64,000 nt of DNA from Wurfbainia villosa. Taxonomy: Eukaryota > Streptophyta > Magnoliopsida > Zingiberales > Zingiberaceae. The translations under genes and the position numbers were made by a program. How positions within the stretch are numbered: the stretch's first letter is position 1; each line of letters begins with the position of its first letter. The notes beneath the pieces were generated by a model. That model made no database searches. It was not told the origin of the DNA and worked only from the letters and a program-made list of their open reading frames with translations. Shown here piece after piece: positions 56,607 to 64,000 of the stretch. The stretch is taken from NCBI GenBank assembly GCA_025175895.1, contig CM046003.1, forward strand, positions 48,106,335 to 48,170,334, written 5' to 3'.

Positions 56607-58229
56607 GATTTGGTCCTTGGGAACCCAGTACTGGTTCGATCCTAAGTTTGAAATCAAAGCGGTCTTAGAGACCCATGCTTGGACACGTTTTTTATGTCGA
56701 CTTACAATCGACATATACGACTTGTTGGTCGTATTTGAGCTAAACCCTAGTCCAACCTTATTGTACACGACCCTTTGCGATCCAAGTAGGAGGTCAAGTC
56801 CTTTGGATCCCAAAGTAAACCTTTCCAATGTATTCCTAAGATCTTCGACTTGACTCTTCAAAAGTGAGTTCTCAACTTTGAGCTTTTCAATCCGAGTTGA
56901 GTCCTCCTCTCGAACTCGACTAGTCGAAGAGGTTAGGGAGACCTCGTGTTTGAGGAGTTTAACCTCCTCAACCAGGGTCTCGATCTTAGACTCGGACTTA
57001 GCTAATTTCCTAGTTAAGAACTTAATTGCACTATATAGAGTACTAATAAGAGATCGACTTACCTTGAGTGTATCTTTTGAACCGGATGCGGATCCGTGGC
57101 TTGTCTTGAATAGAGCTTCGCAGTCCAATTCATCTTTGATTTCAGACTCATGCTCCGGTTATGACTCCATCTCTGATTCAACCAGTTTAGCCATAAAGAC
57201 GTGATCATCATCTTCTTCCTCGGACGCTTCTTCCCACATAGCGTTGAGTGCCTTCTTGTGTTTCAGTGCTTTGCTCTTGAGTTTCGGACATTCGGACTTG
57301 ATATGTCCAAACCTGTTGCATTCGTAACACCTAACATTAGAACTTTTAGTCTTACCTTCTTTGGGTCGAGTGATGGTTTGCTTTCGGCCCTTGACCATCC
57401 TCCGAACTAGGTTGACTAGTTCGGCCTCCATTTCCGGGTCGACCTCCGAATCAGACTCATCTTCTTCCTCCTTCGGGGGTGGCTTGCTCGAGGTTTTCTT
57501 CTTCGAACCTGCAAAAAGTGTTATACCCTTCTCGGGTTCCAAGTTAGACTGTTCATGGAGTTCGAAATCCAAAAATAAATCATCTAATCTAAGTTTTGAA
57601 AGATCCTTGGAGACCTTGTAGGCATCGACCATGGATGCCCACAAGGTGGTCCTAGGAAAGGAGTTTAGTACATACCTGATAAGGTCGCGGTTTTCGACCT
57701 TTTGTCCGATTGCATGTAGGTTGTTGATGATATCTTGAACGCGAGCGTGAAGTTGTATCACCGTCTCTTGTTTCTACATTTTTAGATTATATAACCTATT
57801 GAACAAGAGATCACGCTTACATACCTTGGCTTCATTAGTCCCTTCGTGTAATTCGACCAACTTTGTCCATAAGTCTTTGGCACTAATGAATGGGCCGACC
57901 CGATTGAGCTCCTCCTTGGACAAGCCGCATTGGAGGATTTGAGTCACCTTAGCGTCGGCTTCGACTTGTCTTTTTATAGCATTGGTCCATTGGTCATATT
58001 CCAAAGATTCACCCACTTCGTTAGTCGAAAGTATGAATCCCGTTTGGATTATGATCCACATCTCGATTTGGGTCTTAAGGAAGCACTCCATCCGACCCTT
58101 CCAATAACGGAAGTCATCTTCGTTGTAAACCGGAGGTCGGACGGTGCTAAAACCCTCGAGATGGGCTATTGATACAAAAAAAAACAAGAGAGTGAAGAAT
58201 AAAAACCTAGCAACGACACAAACGAGCAA
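56607..58229 (-). pseudogene. gag of C-M
   Basis: On the minus strand a single frame runs from about 58169 to 56607. It contains LEGFSTVRPPVYNEDDFRYW, LQCGLSKEELNRVGPFISAK, LHARVQDIINNLHAIGQKVE and zinc-knuckle CYECNRFGHIKSEC (about 57294-57335). An acidic stretch, a coiled-coil-like region and MSIVSRHKKRVQAWVSKTAL follow, then WVPKDQI. In-frame stops lie at 57774-57776 and near 57160. The expected start codon is ATA (58167-58169), aligned with ATG of the unit at 25399. The 3' part is cut by G-B. Confidence 0.88.
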
Positions 58230-58378
58230 AATGTACCAAGACTCACGTCTTGGATTAGTAGTGTGGGAGAAAAAAAACTAAACGAATGAAAGAAAACAAA
58301 TTCAAAATAAACAGAATTAAAAAGAAAAAAAATATGTAAAAAGCTAGATTGGTGGTTTCACCAAATCTTAGCACCTCC

Positions 58379-58391
58379 GGCTCTGATACCA
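58379..58391 (-). other. primer-binding site of C-M
   Basis: The minus strand reads TGGTATCAGAGCC two bases after the LTR end, a perfect initiator-Met complement. Confidence 0.88.
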
Positions 58392-58393
58392 AT

Positions 58394-58944
58394 TGTTGGA
58401 TCGAGCGGATCATTTCGTTCGAATTTGTTTCAAGACACAAGAAAACACAGGGGAAAAACACAATATAAAAATAAAGACACAAGGGTTTTTTACTTGGTTC
58501 GTAGCCTATAGCTACTACTCCAAGGCCCTAGTGGTCCTTGACCATGCACGGAGGGCAAAGCACTAATGAGCTCCTCATCGTTGGAGGTAGGAGTTAATCG
58601 AATACAAAAACACGAAAGCTTCGAGGTAGAGGGACACTCCCCCTCTCCTCGTTACGATTAAAAACCTCGAAAGTAATGAAAGAATTACAACTTAAATGAC
58701 TTCTTTACCGATGACTTGGAAGATAGGAGATTTGGAGCATGGGTCATCGTCGTCTCAGTAGCACTTTGTCGTAGGAGTATCGTCAAAGAGGCGTTGCATT
58801 GCGGAAAGCTTTTGAGCACTTAGGATTGATGAGAAAACCCTATGAGAGGCCCTCCTTTTATAGCCTTTGAGTCCCTTCTCGAGAGGATCTTCAACCAATC
58901 ATATTTGAGCACCAATCTTCTTGAAATGAGGTGATAAGATTTGA
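58394..58944 (-). repeat. 5' LTR of C-M, truncated
   Basis: The LTR end (CCGCTCGATCCAACA on the minus strand) to about 58944 matches 28635-29215. The remaining roughly 550 bp (U3 with the palindromes) is missing and replaced by an unrelated copia LTR fragment, so this copy was cut by deletion or recombination. The TATA box is kept at 58854-58863 (CTATAAAAGG, minus). Confidence 0.88.
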
Positions 58945-59444
58945 GCACAGCTTTATAAGGAGCATTGAAGGGAGGATTTTAGCAGTGATTCTAGGGAAGA
59001 TTTAAGGTGAAGTGTTGGTGTATTTCAGGGTCCTTCAAGCTTATCCAAGCAACCAACAAGCAAAGCATTCAAAGCAATCTTGTGTAAAGTTTTCTTTACT
59101 TTATTTTTGTATTTCATTTGTATTTGCTTGTATTTATTTCTTATTATTGTAAGAATTGTTGTAAGTGATTTTCTCCACCTCCGAAGTGTTTTGCGAGAAG
59201 GAGAGGTTTATTAGTGGTGGTTTTCATCACTAGAGCTCATTTGAGCTTAACCCATAGAGTAGGAACCCTAGGTTCCGAACCACGTTATATGCTTGTGCAT
59301 TGTGTGTGAGTGTTTGTCTCGTGTTGTGTATCTATTTGTATTCCGCTGTGCACACTAACATCTTGTAGACAAACGCGAATGAATTCCATCGAACAATGCA
59401 AAACCGCTATTCACCCCCTCTTGCGCGACCATCGATTTTTAACA
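58945..59444 (+). repeat. LTR 3' fragment of copia element C-D
   Basis: The sequence ends TCGATTTTTAACA directly before a primer site. The left part is missing at the junction with the truncated C-M LTR. It contains a leader-like stretch and the motif GAGTAGGAACCCTAGGTTC. Confidence 0.7.
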
Positions 59445-59446
59445 AA

Positions 59447-59461
59447 TGGTATCAAAGCAGG
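59447..59461 (+). other. primer-binding site of C-D
   Basis: TGGTATCAAAGCAGG is an initiator-Met complement with one substitution. Confidence 0.75.
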
Positions 59462-59511
59462 TCACTCTTCACCGGCTTCGCAACCGAGGGAGTAAACACG
59501 CTAGAGGGTAA

Positions 59512-59802
59512 GATGGAACCGAGTCTTGGCTTGGGACATGACATCAATGTGCCTCGTCCATATGAGCTCTATGGAGTTAAAGAATTTGAGCTATGGGAGG
59601 TAAGAATGAAATATTTTCTTATGTGTGATTTTGATAATTGGATTAGTGTTATAGTAGGGTTCGACGCTCCAAAGGATGAAAAGGGGAGAATACTCAAGAA
59701 GAAGAAGTGGAGCAAGGAGAAACTCTGATATTTCAATATAAACAATAAGGTAACGAGTATATTAGTTAGTGTAATCCCTAATGGTATTGTATAGATTAGG
59801 AG
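59512..59802 (+). pseudogene. gag of C-D, N-terminal part
   Basis: MEPSLGLGHDINVPRPYELY then EFELWEVRMKYFLMCDFDNW and KKKKWSKEKL is a copia gag opening (F-x-x-W-x-x-RM-x-x-(F/Y)L). A stop follows, then in-frame SILVSVIPNG to 59802, where the solo LTR interrupts. It resumes at 61709-61713 (duplicated AGGAG). Confidence 0.75.
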
Positions 59803-61708
59803 TGTAACGCCCGCCCTTCCCGTCCTCTTAACACACATCCTATAGATGGGCGGCAACGCTACGCGATCATACATTCATGCATATAACTGCGGAATCATTT
59901 AAAAAAAACTTTACAACTTTTAACTCTAATTACATTAACCCAATCAACCTAACAATTTAATCATGGCAAAAGGTCTTAGAAATTTATTTAACTAAACATG
60001 TATTAACCATTTCAAGGTTCATAAAAATAAACATGAGTAACAACCATAGAAAGCATTAACGTCTCCTAACAGTTTACACATAAACTGAAAATCATGCATA
60101 AGTCCGTTTATGAAAAATGATCTCGTCCACCATGCCACTGCCACACACATCTTTGCCCCTCCTGCTGCTCCCTTTAATTTATCCATTCCTTGCCCTTTTC
60201 TGCAGTACAAAGAAAGTAAATTGTAAGTACCTACTCACAAAAACATGCATCATGAGTTAAACATAAAGTAATGACATGTTCGTTTAAACAACATATAAGC
60301 ACAACATTTATTTAAAGTAGAGACATGATCAATTTAGGAAAAGAACATAAACTTAGCATTTTCATCGCAACAGTACATTGTCTCTAAACATGATAATTCA
60401 ATGAACATAAAATGGTATATGCAGAATGCTCTTTGAAAACATATAGTTTATATACTTAAACATAATCTCAACATATTAGGCCCGGCATTGTACCACATAC
60501 ATCATTCGCGCGCATCCTAAATAGATCCGAGGTAGCTAATCCCGAACCTACTAGGTTACAAGGTCCGTACTATGTCCGTCGACCTAGGGGCAACCTTGGA
60601 GCCCATCCTGTGGACCTTGTTAGGGTCCGGTACAAGCCATGCATAAAGTAAAATAACATATATGTTCTTTGTCCTAAAGAGTGTTCTTGTCCCCACTCTT
60701 AGGGAAACATTTCTTAGACATTTCATATACGTGAGTTATGCCTAACATGGGTGAAAACATAAGCATGTAGCATAGCATAAATCGGCATGAGTACAATTTA
60801 ACATGGCATAAGGTAGTGACATAAGGAAAATTAAGCTAACATAAATAGAAATCATCATCTAACATGCATAACGTGGAAGAATTTCAACAAGAATAATTTT
60901 TCTAATCCTATTAGCCGAACCTTCTACACATAGTTCTAGATTCTTTCGTTCAAAATCAAGCATACAACATTACATCGTAAGCACTTATACTGTAGGTGAA
61001 GGGATACTTACATCCTACGCTTTTTCATCAATTTATACCGTTAGACTTCGCAAAGAGAAGACCTCCTACATGTTTCCTTGCTTTAGCGTGATCCTCTACC
61101 AAGTCCCTCTTAAAAATCCCCTTTTGCAACATATCTCAGCGGCCCATCCAAAAATCCAACACAATAAGTGAAGCTTGGCAGTGGAAATAAGTACGTGAGC
61201 CAGAGCTCACATCTATTTGATCGCGTTCTTCTAAATATATTCATCTGCAATGCCGCCGACGTGATCTGGGGCGGAAGAACGGCGAAGGGCGAGAGCTAAG
61301 GAAAGAAGAGAGAGCGAGAGAGAGAGAGGTGAGATTAGGGTGGGCGTCGACGTTAGAGAGAGGAGGGAGAGAGAGAAGAGGAGACGGCGTGAGATTTAAA
61401 GAGAGATGGGAAAAATATATATATAAAAATTAGAATTTTTCTTAACTTAATTACCCCTTTAAATAATTAGTCAAATTAACCAACTTCTTTCTTTTTCTCT
61501 ACCAATAGATATATTCTGTTATATCCTACTCATTGGTAATCTTATGACTTAGTGGTGGGAAGCCTATTCCCCCAAATCAACGGTTCATGGTTCAAGCCTC
61601 GACTACAAACTATTTATTCTTTTTTTTTCTTTTTATTCTTATTTCTATATATATATATATATATATCCTTTAAATAAAAATATAGTAACTAAAATTTGGG
61701 ATGTTACA
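59803..61708 (-). repeat. solo LTR of a G-B-related gypsy family, inverted
   Basis: Target duplication AGGAG lies at 59798-59802 and 61709-61713. On the minus strand it starts TGTAACATCCC and ends GGGCGGGCGTTACA. Its interior is similar to the G-B LTR: the reverse complement of 60120-60240 matches 47880-48010, and 60470-60620 matches 46890-47180. There is no internal sequence, so LTR-LTR recombination removed the element. A GA-rich tract (61295-61390) and TA run (61649-61669) lie in it. Confidence 0.9.
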
Positions 61709-62253
61709 AGGAGATTATAAGGATGTCAAGGAGCTTTGGAGCACGTTGGCAAAATATCATGAAGATCTATCATCAGCTCAATTGGAGAAGGAGATCGAAG
61801 AAGGAAGCTCATCCTCTCAAGAAAGTGAGAATTTGGAAGTTGAGAGGGAATCAACATTTAGATCAGTAAAAGAGGTGGAAGAATTGGAGGAAGCCTCCAC
61901 TTCTAGGATTGAGGGGGAGGAGATTAGGTCTTCCATGTCGAAGCAAGAAGAAGAACCATCAACATCCGGGAGAGAAGAAGAGCAAACTCAAAATTCCACT
62001 TCCACCCTAGGTAAATCAAGCATTTTGATAAAAAAAATAAAAATCATATTGTATACTTTGAGTGTAGGGAAATGGGCATTACAAGAGCAAGTGTCCAAAA
62101 TTGACCAAGAAGAAAGCGCAAGTACCACCTAAGGCCAATGAGAAGCTCACGGTAGTTAGACCCCAAAGATCGAAGAGCAAGGAGCACGTGATGTGCTTCA
62201 AGTGTCAACAACAGGGCCACTATAAGACTCAATGCTCTAGGGGGAGGAAGCAA
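61709..62253 (+). pseudogene. gag of C-D, central part and zinc knuckles
   Basis: The frame resumes GDYKDVKELWSTLAKYHEDL, followed by a long Glu/Ser-rich acidic region to about 62000. A first zinc-knuckle (YFECREMG then HYKSKCPKLTKKKAQ across a frame change, 62055-62115) and a second, CFKCQQQGHYKTQC (62193-62235), follow. The first Cys of knuckle one is Phe or lost. The sequence is cut at 62253 by an inverted gypsy LTR. Confidence 0.8.

Positions 62254-64000
<1,747 letters not shown>

Larger units (their letters stand above)
28635..58944 (-). mobile_element. C-M: Ty1/copia retrotransposon (SIRE/Maximus-like), minus strand, split by gypsy G-B
   Basis: On the minus strand the order is: truncated 5' LTR (58944-58394), primer site, gag, [G-B insertion], protease, integrase, RT, RNase H, non-coding tail, polypurine tract, and 3' LTR (29763-28635). 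This is the Ty1/copia gene order. Without G-B the element is about 8.1 kb. All coding parts carry stops or frame shifts. The 5' LTR is cut at about 58944, so the element's own target duplication cannot be verified. Confidence 0.92.

Overview
The window is plant nuclear DNA, and every stretch I could classify is transposable-element sequence. I found no intact host gene, rRNA or tRNA gene. Plant-specific signatures are LTR retrotransposons primed by initiator-Met tRNA, SIRE/Maximus-like Ty1/copia elements, chromovirus-type Ty3/gypsy elements and CACTA (En/Spm) DNA transposons. The strongly GC-ending codons of a captured tandem CCCH zinc-finger (TZF) fragment suggest a monocot. That is inference, and I cannot name the species.

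Layout, left to right. (1) 1-7822: 3' part of a decayed Ty3/gypsy element (called G3), with its complete 3' LTR at 3843-7822. It sits inside a Ty1/copia element (C-A; internal tail 7823-7911, LTR 7912-9703). C-A in turn sits in the gag of copia element C-B (9704-10604). (2) 10605-21841: a CACTA transposon flanked by the 3-bp duplication GAA, interrupting C-B gag. It carries a captured host TZF fragment in a chimeric open reading frame. A second CACTA element (13957-20612, duplication ACT) with a TNP2-type transposase gene has inserted inside that captured reading frame. (3) 21842-28634: the rest of C-B with its polypurine tract, an LTR at 23004-24694, and a gag-only copia unit (C-C) with in-frame stops. 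C-C is followed by a promoter-like segment and a fragment resembling the 'putative plant transposon protein' family.

(4) 28635-58944: a minus-strand copia element (C-M) with recognisable LTR, protease, integrase, RT, RNase H and gag. It is split by a Tekay/Del-like gypsy chromovirus (G-B, 34379-56606, duplication GATTT). The 5' LTR of G-B is itself split by a second gypsy element (G-A, 34747-45663, duplication CCCTC). (5) 58945-64000: a copia fragment (C-D) whose gag is broken by an inverted solo LTR (59803-61708, duplication AGGAG) and, after its second zinc knuckle, by a minus-strand LTR of the G-A/G3 family that runs off the window.

Target-site duplications for five insertions were read directly, so the relative order is firm: C-M before G-B before G-A; C-B before the outer CACTA before the inner CACTA; C-D before the solo LTR. 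G3 entered C-A, which entered C-B.

The most interesting items are: the captured, chimeric, in-frame TZF sequence, which keeps every zinc ligand and was then split by another CACTA; clusters of a 10-bp palindrome (CAGTCGACTG) just upstream of TATA boxes in unrelated elements; a tandem array of small hairpins inside the gypsy LTRs; and a gypsy family that kept moving although its coding region was already decayed.
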